DNA of 64,000 nucleotides from Lentzea xinjiangensis (GCF_900110955.1 NZ_FOFR01000014.1:1-64000); one strand, 5' to 3'. Shown: positions 34,590 to 43,448, counted from the stretch's first letter. Program-made: numbers and translations. Notes: generated by a model from the letters alone, not told the origin.

Positions 34590-36386
34590 ATGCAGCACGG
34601 TCATCCCGGCAGCCAACCCGATGAGGGTGGCGAGCTGAACCAGGGCAACAATTCTGCCGAGCTGACAGCGCAGATCAGGTTCCTCGAGGACGAGATCGCG
34701 TCGTTGCGCCGCAAGCTGACCGAGTCGCCGCGCCACACGCGGTTGCTCGAGCAGCGCTTGGCTGAGGCGACTGAACGCGTCAGCCAGCTGACCGAGCGAA
34801 ACACGAAGCTCATAGACACCCTCCGCGAAGCACGAAGCCAGCTGCTCGCGCTGCGTGAAGAGGTCGACCGGCTGGCCCAGCCGCCCAGCGGTTACGGCGT
34901 CTTCATGGCGCGGTACGACGACGGAACGGTCGACGTCTTCACGTCCGGCCGCCGGATGCGGGTCGCCGTGTCCCCGGCGGTCGAGCCGGAGAAGATCGCC
35001 TACGGCCAGTCCGTCCGCCTCAACGAGGCGCTGACGGTCGTCGAGGCGGGCGGTTTCGAGCGGTCGGGCGAGGTCTGCGCGCTGCGGGAGGTGCTCACCG
35101 AGGACGGTGAGGACACCATCGCCCGCGCGCTGGTCGTCGGTCACGCGGACGAGGAGAGGGTGGTCTGGCTTGCCCAGCCGCTGCTCGACTCGCCGCTCAA
35201 GCCCGGCGACTCGCTGCTGGTCGACTCGAAGGCGGGTTTCGCCTACGAGCGGGTCCCCAAGGCCGAGGTCGAGGACCTCGTGCTCGAGGAGGTCCCGGAC
35301 ATCGACTACAGCGACATCGGTGGCCTGTCCCGGCAGATCGAGCAGATCCGCGACGCCGTGGAGCTGCCCTTCCTGCACGCCGACCTGTTCCGCGAGTACG
35401 AGCTGCGCCCGCCCAAGGGCGTGCTGCTCTACGGCCCTCCCGGCTGCGGCAAGACGCTCATCGCCAAGGCGGTGGCGAACTCCCTGGCCAAGAAGGTGCG
35501 CGAGATCCGCGGCGAGACCGACAAGCAGGCCAAGTCCTACTTCCTCAACATCAAGGGTCCCGAGCTCCTCAACAAGTTCGTCGGTGAGACCGAGCGGCAC
35601 ATCCGCCTGATCTTCCAGCGGGCTCGTGAGAAGGCGTCCGACGGCACCCCGGTGATCGTGTTCTTCGACGAGATGGACTCGATCTTCCGCACCCGCGGCT
35701 CCGGTGTCTCGTCCGACGTCGAGACGACGATCGTGCCCCAGCTCCTCGCCGAGATCGACGGCGTCGAGGGCCTGGAGAACGTCATCGTCATCGGCGCCTC
35801 CAACCGCGAGGACATGATCGACCCGGCGATCCTCCGCCCGGGCCGGCTCGACGTGAAGATCAAGATCGAGCGGCCGGACGCCGAGGGCGCGAAGGACATC
35901 TTCAACAAGTACCTGACGCCCAACCTCCCGCTGCACGCCGACGACCTCGCCGAGTTCGGCGGGGACCCGAAGGCCTGCATCGAGGGCATGGTGCAGCACA
36001 CCGTGGAGCGCATGTACGAGGAGTCCGAGGACAACCGGTTCCTGGAGGTCACCTACGCCAACGGTGACAAGGAGGTCCTGTACTTCCGGGACTTCAACTC
36101 CGGCGCCATGATCCAGAACATCGTCGACAGGGCGAAGAAGGCGGCGATCAAGTCGCTGCTGGACACCAAGCAGCCCGGCCTCTCGGTCCGGCACCTGCAG
36201 GCCGCCATCCTCGACGAGTTCGCCGAGAACGAGGACCTGCCGAACACGACGAACCCGGACGACTGGGCACGCATCTCGGGCAAGAAGGGCGAGCGGATCG
36301 TCTACATCCGCACGCTCGTCACCGGGAAGAACCAGGAGTCGGGCCGCGCGATCGACACGGCCACGAACACCGGCACCTACCTGTAG
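34590..36386 (+). CDS. arc: Proteasome-associated AAA+ ATPase ARC (Mpa)
   Basis: This hexameric unfoldase binds pupylated proteins through its N-terminal coiled coil and feeds them to the 20S proteasome. The 598-residue protein has a coiled coil (about 20-97), two OB domains (about 98-235) and an AAA domain. Walker A is GPPGCGKT at 282-289, Walker B is [10 protein letters not shown] (Asp360-Glu361), and an arginine-finger region is present (RPGRLD). It ends in GTYL; the penultimate Tyr is the docking residue for the proteasome alpha ring (QYL in mycobacteria). Strong ribosome site GGAGGAGGG. In this genome it is 11 kb from dop. Confidence 0.97.
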   Translation: MQHGHPGSQPDEGGELNQGNNSAELTAQIRFLEDEIASLRRKLTESPRHTRLLEQRLAEATERVSQLTERNTKLIDTLREARSQLLALREEVDRLAQPPSGYGVFMARYDDGTVDVFTSGRRMRVAVSPAVEPEKIAYGQSVRLNEALTVVEAGGFERSGEVCALREVLTEDGEDTIARALVVGHADEERVVWLAQPLLDSPLKPGDSLLVDSKAGFAYERVPKAEVEDLVLEEVPDIDYSDIGGLSRQIEQIRDAVELPFLHADLFREYELRPPKGVLLYGPPGCGKTLIAKAVANSLAKKVREIRGETDKQAKSYFLNIKGPELLNKFVGETERHIRLIFQRAREKASDGTPVIVFFDEMDSIFRTRGSGVSSDVETTIVPQLLAEIDGVEGLENVIVIGASNREDMIDPAILRPGRLDVKIKIERPDAEGAKDIFNKYLTPNLPLHADDLAEFGGDPKACIEGMVQHTVERMYEESEDNRFLEVTYANGDKEVLYFRDFNSGAMIQNIVDRAKKAAIKSLLDTKQPGLSVRHLQAAILDEFAENEDLPNTTNPDDWARISGKKGERIVYIRTLVTGKNQESGRAIDTATNTGTYL

Positions 36387-36399
36387 GGCAGCACCACGC

Positions 36400-36434
36400 C
36401 ACCGCCCCGGCCGCTCCTCGCGGCCGGGGCGGTG
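36400..36434. terminator. Terminator after arc
   Basis: A 15-bp perfect stem (36400-36414 with 36420-36434) and loop TCCTC lie between arc and the convergent CPBP gene. Confidence 0.8.
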
Positions 36435-36438
36435 CGCG

Positions 36439-37242
36439 TCATGCCGCGAGTGCCTTCCGCCTGGTGGTCACGGCGAGCACCGCGATCACGGCCGCCATCA
36501 CGACCCAGCCCGGCCAGCCGCTCAGCCCCGTCGACCACGGGTCCGGCGCGGCCAGCTCGGCGGCGTCGGTGAAGGCGACGTTCACCAGGCCGATCACCAG
36601 CGTGTTGTTCGCGGCGTGCGCGACCGCGCAGGCCCACACCGAGCCCGTGCGCAGCCGCAGCTCACCCAGCAGCGCGCCGAACAGCACCGTGAAGACGGCG
36701 AACGGCACGAACGCGGGCCAGGTGGCCCGCCCGGTGTAGCCGGGCAGGTGCCAGACGGCCCAGATGAGCCCGCTCAGGCCGAACGCGCCCCACCGGCCGA
36801 ACCGCAGCAGCCGCGGCAGCAGGAAACCGCGCCAGCCCCACTCCTCGCAGAACGCCAGCGGCAGCACCAGCCCGAACAGCAGCCCGCTGCGCGCCACCGC
36901 GGTGAGCAGCACCTCTCCGACCGGTCCACCGCCGTGGACCTGGTGCAGGCCGGAGAAACCGGCCAGGTCGAGCCGCAGCACGCCGGTCACGCCGCCGATC
37001 ACCACGGCGAGCAGGGCCAGCCCCAGGACAGCGGCCAGTGCCGCCGCGACCTGCCACGGCGGTTGCCGGCGCAGACCGGTGTCACGCAGGCCGAACCGGC
37101 GCACGGTGACCAGCGTCGCGAGCCCGGCCGCGAGCATCCCTCCCGGCGCGATGACGTCGACGCCCGTTCCCAGCCGCAGCAACCAGAGCAGCCACGGGAC
37201 GGTGAACGCGATCGCGAGGAACGTCCCGACGGGCCGGCTCAC
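36439..37242 (-). CDS. CPBP-family intramembrane protease (CAAX-like)
   Basis: The GTG at 37242 overlaps the upstream gene stop (GTGA). The 267-residue membrane protein has about eight helices and the CPBP/Abi motifs: EEWGWRGFLLPRL (EExxxR), the His in WAVWHLPGY and HAANN. Glutamic-type metallo-independent intramembrane proteases of this family process prenylated or small peptides, and some give bacteriocin self-immunity. Here it is the second gene after a small PH-like protein and is divergent from a GntR gene. Confidence 0.88.
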   Translation of the reverse strand: MSRPVGTFLAIAFTVPWLLWLLRLGTGVDVIAPGGMLAAGLATLVTVRRFGLRDTGLRRQPPWQVAAALAAVLGLALLAVVIGGVTGVLRLDLAGFSGLHQVHGGGPVGEVLLTAVARSGLLFGLVLPLAFCEEWGWRGFLLPRLLRFGRWGAFGLSGLIWAVWHLPGYTGRATWPAFVPFAVFTVLFGALLGELRLRTGSVWACAVAHAANNTLVIGLVNVAFTDAAELAAPDPWSTGLSGWPGWVVMAAVIAVLAVTTRRKALAA

Positions 37243-37577
37243 GACACCACCGCCTCCAGTGCCGCGATGACGTCCTCCGGCAGGCTCACGAGGAACTCGC
37301 CGTGGCCCTCCGTGCGGATCCAGACCGCCGTCATCCCGCCTCGGACGGCCACGAGCTGACGTCCCCCGCGGCCCCTCCAGATCCCGGACTTCACGGTGCC
37401 CGCGACTTCCGCGCCGACGACGCGCACGCCGTGCGGCCGGAGGAACGGGTGCCGTTCCCGCCGCACTTCGCGGACCGCCCCGAGCGGCACCTCGACGCGC
37501 CGCCGCCAGGTGAACACGCGCTCCCACGCGGTGAACTCGATGACCAGCCTGCCGTCGTGGATCGCTGTGTCGGCCAT
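37239..37577 (-). CDS. Small hypothetical protein, PH-like
   Basis: The 112-residue protein is chosen from the ATG at 37577 because GGAGGGAG lies 5 nt before it. Strand-rich sequence with a C-terminal helix (LPEDVIAALEAVV) and a short motif RRVEVPLGAVREVRR reads like a bacterial pleckstrin-homology domain. No membrane helix. Translationally coupled to the CPBP protease gene and divergent from the GntR regulator, which probably controls both. Confidence 0.7.
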   Translation of the reverse strand: MADTAIHDGRLVIEFTAWERVFTWRRRVEVPLGAVREVRRERHPFLRPHGVRVVGAEVAGTVKSGIWRGRGGRQLVAVRGGMTAVWIRTEGHGEFLVSLPEDVIAALEAVVS

Positions 37578-37605
37578 GACCACTCCCTCCCCAGATGAGC
37601 ATCTG

Positions 37606-37632
37606 CTCTATAACTTGTATAACAGATAGAGT
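37606..37632. promoter_or_regulatory. Operator and -10 box of the GntR gene
   Basis: CTCTAT (37606-37611) and ATAGAG (37626-37631) form an inverted repeat with a 14-nt AT-rich centre that stands out in this GC-rich DNA. TAGAGT (37627-37632) is a -10 box 7 nt before the GTG, so a bound repressor would block transcription directly. Confidence 0.55.
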
Positions 37633-37639
37633 TGGTGTC

Positions 37640-38032
37640 GTGCTACTGACGATCGACCTCGACAGCGACACGCCGATCTACCAGCAGATCCGCGACCGGG
37701 TGGTGGAGGCCGTCGCCTCGGGGGTCCTGCGCGCGGGCGACCCGCTGCCGTCGACCCGGCAGCTCGGGGTCGACCTCGGCATCAACTTCCACACCGTGAG
37801 CAAGGCCTACGACCTGCTGCGCCAGGAGGGGCTGATCCGGATCAACCGCAAGAGCGGAGCGGTCGTGCGCCGGGACCGCACCTCGGGGCCGCCGGACGCG
37901 GGGTTCGCCGACGCGTGGCAGGCCAGGCTGCGCACCCTGCTCGCCGAGGCCGCGACGCAGGGACTCACCCGCGAGGACGTGCTCAAGCGCAGCCGGGACG
38001 TGCTCGACGGCTTCGAGGGGGAGAACCGATGA
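37640..38032 (+). CDS. GntR-family regulator, YtrA type
   Basis: From the GTG at 37640 the protein has 130 residues. The winged helix (about 1-75) contains TPIYQQIRDRVVEAVASGVL and LPSTRQLGVDLGINFHTVSK. The tail is short and helical with no large ligand domain, as in YtrA regulators that control small membrane or ABC operons. Its TGA overlaps the ATG of a membrane protein (ATGA). The -10 box 7 nt before the GTG supports this start over a longer frame. Confidence 0.9.
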   Translation: MLLTIDLDSDTPIYQQIRDRVVEAVASGVLRAGDPLPSTRQLGVDLGINFHTVSKAYDLLRQEGLIRINRKSGAVVRRDRTSGPPDAGFADAWQARLRTLLAEAATQGLTREDVLKRSRDVLDGFEGENR

Positions 38033-38985
38033 CGGACCTCGTCTGGCTCGCGCTCGTCACGGCGGGCTTCCTGGTGCTGCCGTCGACGGCCAGGCCGACG
38101 CTGCCGTTCGGGGTGCGGGTACCGCGCGAACGCTCCGGTGAGCTGCGCCGGGTCCGCACGGGATACCGGGTGGTCGTCGCGGTGCTCGGTGCTGCCGCGG
38201 TGGCCGCGACGCTCGCCGGCGCCACCGGGCTCGTGCCCGTGCTCGTCGTCGCGTGCCTGCTCGCGCACTGGGCCGCGGCGGCCTTCGTCGCCAGGGCCAA
38301 GCGGTCGTGGCCGAAGGTCCGGCAGGGCGTCACCGCCGACACCGGCCTGCGCACCGATCCCGTCCGCCTGCCGTGGTCGTGGCTGGCCCCCGCCTCGGTG
38401 CTGCTCGCCGCCACCGCGGTGCTCGGCCTGGTCCGGCGCCCGCCGTGGGACGCCGCGTGGCCGGTGACCCACCAGGCCGTCGTGCTGGTGATCGCCGTGC
38501 TCGCGGCGGTGACGCTCCCACGGGCACGGCCTGAGCTGGACGCGGCACGTCCGGAGAGCTCGGCACGGTCGTACCGCGCCTACCTGACCGGAACGTTGCG
38601 CATCGTCGCTCTGCTGGCCACGTCCGTCATCGCCGCGCTGGCCGTCAAGGCGTTGCCGCTGTGGGGAGTCGTGGCGCCGGGAGCCGTCTGGACCGCGGTG
38701 ACCGTCGTGCTGGTGGCGGTGCCGTTCGTCGTCGCGGTCGTGTGGCTGCTCCGCGCGGGTGACGCGGGGCATCGCCTGGACTCCGGCGGCAGCGAGGACA
38801 CCGGTGTGGCGCAACGCGATGACGACCGCCACTGGCACGTCGGCGGTCTGGTGTACGCGAACCGCGCCGACCCGGCGTTGCTCGTGCACCAACGGGTCGG
38901 CTCGCGGTGGACGCTCAACCTCGGTCACCCCGCGTCGTGGCTGGCACTGGCCGCACTGCTCGTCGTGGTGCTGCTAGCCGGCTAG
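38029..38985 (+). CDS. Membrane protein with C-terminal DUF5808 domain
   Basis: The 318-residue protein has about eight membrane helices, starting LVWLALVTAGFLVLPSTA, with FGVRVPRERSGE after the first helix. It ends in the DUF5808 pattern (HWHVGGLVYANRADPALLV, GSRWTLNLGHP). Such proteins (DUF1648/DUF5808) commonly follow a YtrA-type GntR gene. Function unknown. Its 3' end overlaps the response-regulator gene by 12 bp. Confidence 0.85.
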   Translation: MTDLVWLALVTAGFLVLPSTARPTLPFGVRVPRERSGELRRVRTGYRVVVAVLGAAAVAATLAGATGLVPVLVVACLLAHWAAAAFVARAKRSWPKVRQGVTADTGLRTDPVRLPWSWLAPASVLLAATAVLGLVRRPPWDAAWPVTHQAVVLVIAVLAAVTLPRARPELDAARPESSARSYRAYLTGTLRIVALLATSVIAALAVKALPLWGVVAPGAVWTAVTVVLVAVPFVVAVVWLLRAGDAGHRLDSGGSEDTGVAQRDDDRHWHVGGLVYANRADPALLVHQRVGSRWTLNLGHPASWLALAALLVVVLLAG

Positions 38986-39603
38986 GCCGGACTCGTAGGC
39001 CGCGATCACGAGCTGCGCGCGGTCGCGGGCGTGCAGCTTCGCCAGCAGGTTGCCGATGTGCGTCTTCACCGTGCCGGGGCTGACGTGCAGCGCCGCCTGG
39101 ATCTCCGCGTTGGACAGCCCGCGCGCGACCAGCAGCAGCACCTCCTTCTCCCGCTCGGTCAGCCGCTCCAGACCTCGGACCGGCGGCGACGAGGGCCGCC
39201 GGACGAACTCCGAGATCAGCCGGCGGGTGACCGACGGCGACAGCAACGACTCGCCGGACGCCACCACCCGGATCGCCGTCAGCAGCTCGGCCGGGGGAGT
39301 GTCCTTCAGCAGGAAACCCGAGGCGCCTGCCCGCAACGCGCCGAAGACGTACTCGTCGAGGTCGAACGTGGTCAGCACGAGCACGCGCGGGCCGTCCAGC
39401 AACCGGGTGGCCTCGATGCCGTCCATCACCGGCATGCGGATGTCCATCAGCACGACGTCGGGCTCCAGCTCCGCGGCCAGCGCCACGGCTTCGGTGCCGG
39501 TGCCCGCCTCGCCGACCACGTCCAGGTCCGGTTCGTTGTCCACCAGCAGGCGGAAGCTGGCGCGCAGCAGCGCCTGGTCGTCGGCGATCAGCACGCTCGT
39601 CAT
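38974..39603 (-). CDS. NarL/LuxR-type response regulator
   Basis: At 209 residues it has a receiver domain (about 1-118; acidic pair ADDQ, phosphorylation site Asp in VVLMDIRMP, Thr in LVLTTFD, Lys in FLLKD). It also has a C-terminal LuxR helix-turn-helix (about 142-205; LTEREKEVLLLVARGLSNAE, SPGTVKTHIGNLL). It is paired with the kinase encoded just before it (ATGA overlap). It probably controls the divergent ABC transporter, by analogy with DesKR-like pairs. Confidence 0.95.
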   Translation of the reverse strand: MTSVLIADDQALLRASFRLLVDNEPDLDVVGEAGTGTEAVALAAELEPDVVLMDIRMPVMDGIEATRLLDGPRVLVLTTFDLDEYVFGALRAGASGFLLKDTPPAELLTAIRVVASGESLLSPSVTRRLISEFVRRPSSPPVRGLERLTEREKEVLLLVARGLSNAEIQAALHVSPGTVKTHIGNLLAKLHARDRAQLVIAAYESGLAG

Positions 39604-40664
39604 CGGTGCGGCAGCTCCGCGACGACCCGGAAACCGCCCTCGGCACCAGGTCCGGCGCTGAAAGTGCCGCCGTACACGGCCACGCGTTCGCGCATGCCCA
39701 TCAGCCCGTGCCCCACGCCCAGCTCCCGCGCCCCGGGACCGTCATCGGTCACCTCGACCCGCACTGCAGACGGGGTCACCTCCACCAGCACCGCGCACGA
39801 CGCGGGTGCCGCGTGCTTCACGACGTTGGTCAGCGCCTCCTGCACTATCCGGTACGCCGACAGCCCGATCCCCTCCGGCACGGCGGTGTCGCCCCGCACG
39901 TCCAGCGAGACGCGCACGCCCGCGAGCGACGCCCGGTCGGCCAGCTCCGCCAGCCCGTCCAAGCCGGGTGACGGCGCGAGGGCGGCGTCCGAGCGCAGGA
40001 CGCCCAGCAGGCCGCGCATCTCGGCCAGCGCCGCCCTGCTGGTCTCGGAGATCACGGTGAGCGCCTCGTAGGCGTGCTCGGGTGAGCGCACGTGTGCGGC
40101 GTTGGCCGCCTGCACCGTGATCAGGGAGAGGTTGTGCGCCACCACGTCGTGCAGCTCGCGGGCGATGCGCAGGCGTTCGTCGGCCAGCGCCTGCTCGGCC
40201 CGCTGGGAGAGCTCCCGCTCCAGGAACGACCGCCGCAGCCGGGTCGTGTACCCGATGGCCCACACGGCACCGAGAGCGGAGATGACGACCAGCACGTTCT
40301 CCGGCTCGCCACCGGAGACGCCGGAGATCACGGCCACGGCGGCCACGAGCGCGGTCAGCGACCACGTCCGTGAGCGTTCGACGGCCACGGTGTAGAGCGC
40401 GAAGCACACCGCTCCCACCGGTGCCCCGAGAGCCTCTGCCGGCAGCACCCGACCGACCACCACCGCCGTCGCGGCCGTCGTCACCACCAGGGCGGGCACC
40501 GGCCACAGCCGGCGGACCGCGACCGGCAGCGCGACCAGGGCGGCGCCGGGCAGGACGAGCCACCACGGCTTGTCCTGGTGCTCCACCATCGCGTAGGCCA
40601 CGAGCACACCGATCACCGCCGTGGCGGCCAGGTCGACCAAGTAGAGGTGCAGTCTCGCGATCAC
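39600..40664 (-). CDS. Sensor histidine kinase (HisKA_3, DesK-like)
   Basis: The 354-residue protein has four to five N-terminal membrane helices (about 1-150) with no large outer domain. The HisKA_3 dimerisation motif ERLRIARELHDVVAHNLSLI carries the phospho-His, and an HATPase domain (about 250-354) has NVVKHA, DDGPG and GHGLMGMRERV. The absence of an outer domain suggests sensing within the membrane, as for cell-envelope stress. The GTG start has the -10 TACCGT (40672-40677) 7 nt upstream. Confidence 0.94.
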   Translation of the reverse strand: MIARLHLYLVDLAATAVIGVLVAYAMVEHQDKPWWLVLPGAALVALPVAVRRLWPVPALVVTTAATAVVVGRVLPAEALGAPVGAVCFALYTVAVERSRTWSLTALVAAVAVISGVSGGEPENVLVVISALGAVWAIGYTTRLRRSFLERELSQRAEQALADERLRIARELHDVVAHNLSLITVQAANAAHVRSPEHAYEALTVISETSRAALAEMRGLLGVLRSDAALAPSPGLDGLAELADRASLAGVRVSLDVRGDTAVPEGIGLSAYRIVQEALTNVVKHAAPASCAVLVEVTPSAVRVEVTDDGPGARELGVGHGLMGMRERVAVYGGTFSAGPGAEGGFRVVAELPHR

Positions 40665-40671
40665 GAGGCCG

Positions 40672-40744
40672 ACGGTAACGAGCGCACGGGCGCGGCGCCT
40701 CGGACCACGGTCCGATTCCGGGGTTCGGCCCGCGGTCCGATCCG
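40672..40744. promoter_or_regulatory. Divergent control region of the two-component system and ABC transporter
   Basis: It contains the kinase -10 box (minus strand, 40672-40677) and a perfect palindrome CGGACC-ac-GGTCCG (40701-40714). A second CGGTCCGATCCG half copy lies at 40733-40744, repeating CGGTCCGATTCCG at 40708-40720. These repeats are candidate response-regulator sites. Confidence 0.45.
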
Positions 40745-40775
40745 TTCAGGGCCTGGCGGGCCGACTCTTCTCCGC

Positions 40776-41477
40776 ATGATCGAGGTGCGGAACCTGACGA
40801 AGAGATACGGCGGGACGACGGCGGTGGACGACCTGTCGTTCACCGTCCACCCCGGACTGGTGACGGGCTTCCTCGGCCCGAACGGCGCCGGCAAGTCCAC
40901 GACCATGCGCATGGTCCTCGGCCTCGACCGGCCCACCGGCGGCGAGGCGCTCGTCAACGGCAGGCGGTACGCCGACCTGGACCAGCCGCTGCGGCACGTC
41001 GGCGCGCTGCTCGACCCGGCCGCGGTCCACCACGGCCGCAGGGCGCTGGACCACCTGCGCTGGCTCGCGGCGAGCAACGGGATCAGCGGGCGGCGCGCGG
41101 TCGCGCTGCTGGAGCAGGTCGGTCTGGGAGGCGTGCGGGACAAGCGGATCAGGGCGCTGTCGCTCGGCATGAAGCAGCGGCTCGGCGTCGCGGCGGCGCT
41201 CCTGGGCGACCCGGAGGTGCTGATGTTCGACGAACCGGTCAACGGACTGGACCCCGAAGGCGTGCGCTGGATCCGGGACCTGGTGCGCGGCCTCGCGGAG
41301 GAGGGCCGCACGATCTTCGTCTCCAGCCACCTGATGAGCGAGATGGCGCTGACCGCCGACCACGTGGTGATCGTCGCAAGAGGACGGCTCATCACGGAGA
41401 CCCCGATGGAGGCGTTGACCCGCAACGGTTCCCTGGAGGACGCCTACCTCGACCTCACCTCCGGGAGGGGACTGTGA
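40776..41477 (+). CDS. ABC transporter ATP-binding protein
   Basis: The 233-residue ATPase has Walker [10 protein letters not shown], signature LSLGMKQRLGVAAAL, Walker B EVLMFDEPVNGLDP and H-loop SSHLM. It belongs to the BcrA-like class linked to antimicrobial-peptide or membrane-active drug export. A longer upstream frame overlaps the promoter and was discarded. The stop overlaps the permease GTG (GTGA). Confidence 0.93.
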   Translation: MIEVRNLTKRYGGTTAVDDLSFTVHPGLVTGFLGPNGAGKSTTMRMVLGLDRPTGGEALVNGRRYADLDQPLRHVGALLDPAAVHHGRRALDHLRWLAASNGISGRRAVALLEQVGLGGVRDKRIRALSLGMKQRLGVAAALLGDPEVLMFDEPVNGLDPEGVRWIRDLVRGLAEEGRTIFVSSHLMSEMALTADHVVIVARGRLITETPMEALTRNGSLEDAYLDLTSGRGL

Positions 41478-42229
41478 AGAACGCGCTCGCCGCCGAGTGG
41501 ACCAAGCTGCGGACCGTCCGCGCGCCCTTCGGCATCGTCGCCGCGATCGGCCTGATGGTCGTCGCCGGCGCGGCGCTGTCGTGGTTGATCGTGCGGGACT
41601 ACGACGGGTCCCCCGCCGCCGAGCAGGCGGAGTTCGCCTCCGCCGACTCGAGCGTGGTGATCACGCCGGTCGTCCAGTTCCTCGTCGCCGCGCTCGGGGC
41701 GCTCGTCGCGACCTCCGATCCGAGGCTCACCGCGCTGACCGCGGTGCCGGACCGCAAACGCCTGCTGGCGGCCAAGACCGTGCTCGTCGCGACCGCGGCC
41801 GCGGTGCTCGGCGTCGTCGCGCTGGCGACGAGCACCGGCACGAGCCGGCTGGTCATGGGGGACCGGCCGCCGCCGATCGCGCCGTGGGACGGCCTGGGCG
41901 ACGTGCTGCCGTGGGCGGGCGCCGCCGTGCTGTCGATCCTGGTGACGGGGCTGACCGGTCTCGGCATCGGGCTCGCGGTGAGGTCGACGGCGGTGACGGT
42001 CGTCGTGGTGGGCGTGCTGCTGTGGGGCGTTCCGGCCGTCACGCCGATGCTGCCGGAGCCGTGGGACGTCGACGCCTCGGCGGTGATGGTGCCGTACCTG
42101 GTGTGGGAGGTGGCCGGGGTCGTCGACGACCCGCCCCTGAGCCCGGCGGCCGCCGTGGCGTGCCTGCTCCTCTACGCACTGGTGGCGCTCGGTGCCGGAA
42201 CGGTGGCTCTGCTGCGACAGGACGCTTGA
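41474..42229 (+). CDS. ABC transporter permease (ABC-2 type)
   Basis: The 251-residue protein has six membrane helices, with a short N-terminal amphipathic part (KNALAAEWTKLRTVRAPF) typical of ABC-2 permeases partnered with BcrA-like ATPases. GTG start coupled to the ATPase. With the divergent two-component system this forms a Bce/Des-like sense-and-export module; substrate unknown. Confidence 0.9.
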   Translation: MKNALAAEWTKLRTVRAPFGIVAAIGLMVVAGAALSWLIVRDYDGSPAAEQAEFASADSSVVITPVVQFLVAALGALVATSDPRLTALTAVPDRKRLLAAKTVLVATAAAVLGVVALATSTGTSRLVMGDRPPPIAPWDGLGDVLPWAGAAVLSILVTGLTGLGIGLAVRSTAVTVVVVGVLLWGVPAVTPMLPEPWDVDASAVMVPYLVWEVAGVVDDPPLSPAAAVACLLLYALVALGAGTVALLRQDA

Positions 42230-42270
42230 CTCCCTCCGGAGCCGGCTTTATGGTCGTCCATACCTTTAAC

Positions 42271-42286
42271 GGTAAGGAAACTTACC
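42271..42286. promoter_or_regulatory. Palindrome upstream of the GH5 gene
   Basis: GGTAAG-gaaa-CTTACC is a perfect 6-4-6 inverted repeat flanked by TAAC on both sides, about 40 bp before the cellulase ATG. It is the obvious operator candidate in the short gap; AT-rich compared with the neighbourhood. Confidence 0.6.
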
Positions 42287-42326
42287 TAACTAATCCGCCG
42301 CCGGCAGTTCCGAGAGGAGACGCTGA

Positions 42327-43382
42327 ATGGCTTGGCAGAAGTCTGTGGTGGCGCTCGCCGCGGCAGTCGTGCTTCCGTTGACCGGCGTGACGGCGGGCAG
42401 CTCCGTCGCCGCCGCACCCGCGGGCGACGTCTCCGCCGCCGCGCTGCCGGCGGGTTCGCCCGCGGCGGTCAACGGCCAGCTCAGGGTGTGCGGCGTGAAG
42501 CTGTGCAACCAGAACGGCAAGCAGGTCCAGCTGCGCGGCATGAGCACCCACGGCATCCAGTGGTACTCCCAGTGCGTCAAGACCGCGTCCCTCGACGCGC
42601 TCGCGAACGACTGGAAGGCGGACATCCTCCGCATCTCGTTGTACGTCCAGGAGGGCGGCTACGAGAGCGATCCCCGCCGGTTCACCGACATGGTGCACGG
42701 CTACATCGAGGAGGCCACTAAGCGCGGCCTGTACGCGCTGGTCGACTGGCACCAGCTCTCGCCGGGCGACCCGAACCACAACACCACCCGCGCCAAGACG
42801 TTCTTCAAGGAGATCGCGCAGCGGCACAAGGACAAGACGAACATCATCTACGACATCGCCAACGAGCCGAACGGCGTGTCGTGGTCGCGGATCAAGTCCT
42901 ACGCGGAGGCCGTCATCCCGACCATCCGCGCGGAGGACCCGGACAGCCTCGTGCTCGTGGGCACGCACGGCTGGTCCACCTTCGGCCTGTCCGACGGCAC
43001 GGACATCAACGAGGTCAGCCGCAACAAGGTCAACGCCTCGAACCTGATGTACACCTTCCACTTCTACGCGAAGGACCACCGCGACTCGTACCTCAACGCG
43101 TTGCGCACGGTCTCGAGCCAGGTGCCGGTCTTCGTCACCGAGTTCGGCTCGCAGGAGGCGTCCGGTGACGGTCCCAACGACTTCACCATGGCGAACAAGT
43201 TCATCGCGTTCATGAAGGAGGCCAAGATCTCCTGGACGAACTGGAACTTCTCCGACGACCACCGCACGGGTGCGGTGTTCAGGACCGGCACGTGCTCCGG
43301 CAGCAGCTTCGCCGGTGAGGGTCCGCTGAAGGACGCCGGCAAGTGGGTGCGCAACCACCTCCGCACGGCCGACGACTTCTGA
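42327..43382 (+). CDS. Secreted GH5 endoglucanase (cellulase)
   Basis: The 351-residue precursor has a signal peptide (VVALAAAVVLPLTGVTAGSS) and a GH5 barrel (about 55-345). The acid/base Glu is in YDIANEPNGVSW and the nucleophile Glu in VFVTEFGSQ; LRGMSTHGIQWY and LVDWHQLS are further GH5 markers. Beta-1,4-glucan hydrolysis outside the cell is expected. No carbohydrate-binding module is attached, unlike many actinobacterial cellulases. GAGAGGAGA precedes the ATG. Confidence 0.95.
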   Translation: MAWQKSVVALAAAVVLPLTGVTAGSSVAAAPAGDVSAAALPAGSPAAVNGQLRVCGVKLCNQNGKQVQLRGMSTHGIQWYSQCVKTASLDALANDWKADILRISLYVQEGGYESDPRRFTDMVHGYIEEATKRGLYALVDWHQLSPGDPNHNTTRAKTFFKEIAQRHKDKTNIIYDIANEPNGVSWSRIKSYAEAVIPTIRAEDPDSLVLVGTHGWSTFGLSDGTDINEVSRNKVNASNLMYTFHFYAKDHRDSYLNALRTVSSQVPVFVTEFGSQEASGDGPNDFTMANKFIAFMKEAKISWTNWNFSDDHRTGAVFRTGTCSGSSFAGEGPLKDAGKWVRNHLRTADDF

Positions 43383-43416
43383 CCCACCCGCGTCACCGGC
43401 CCCGGCGGGGCACGTG

Positions 43417-43442
43417 AACGGCGGTCCTCCGGGGCCGCCGTT
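43417..43442 (+). terminator. Terminator of the GH5 gene
   Basis: AACGGCGG (43417-43424) pairs with CCGCCGTT (43435-43442), followed by T residues, directly before the promoter of the next gene. Confidence 0.65.
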
Positions 43443-43448
43443 TACCGT
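43443..43448 (+). promoter_or_regulatory. -10 box of the aldo/keto reductase gene
   Basis: TACCGT lies 6 nt before the ATG at 43455 with no ribosome site, suggesting a leaderless mRNA. It abuts the GH5 terminator. Confidence 0.45.
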
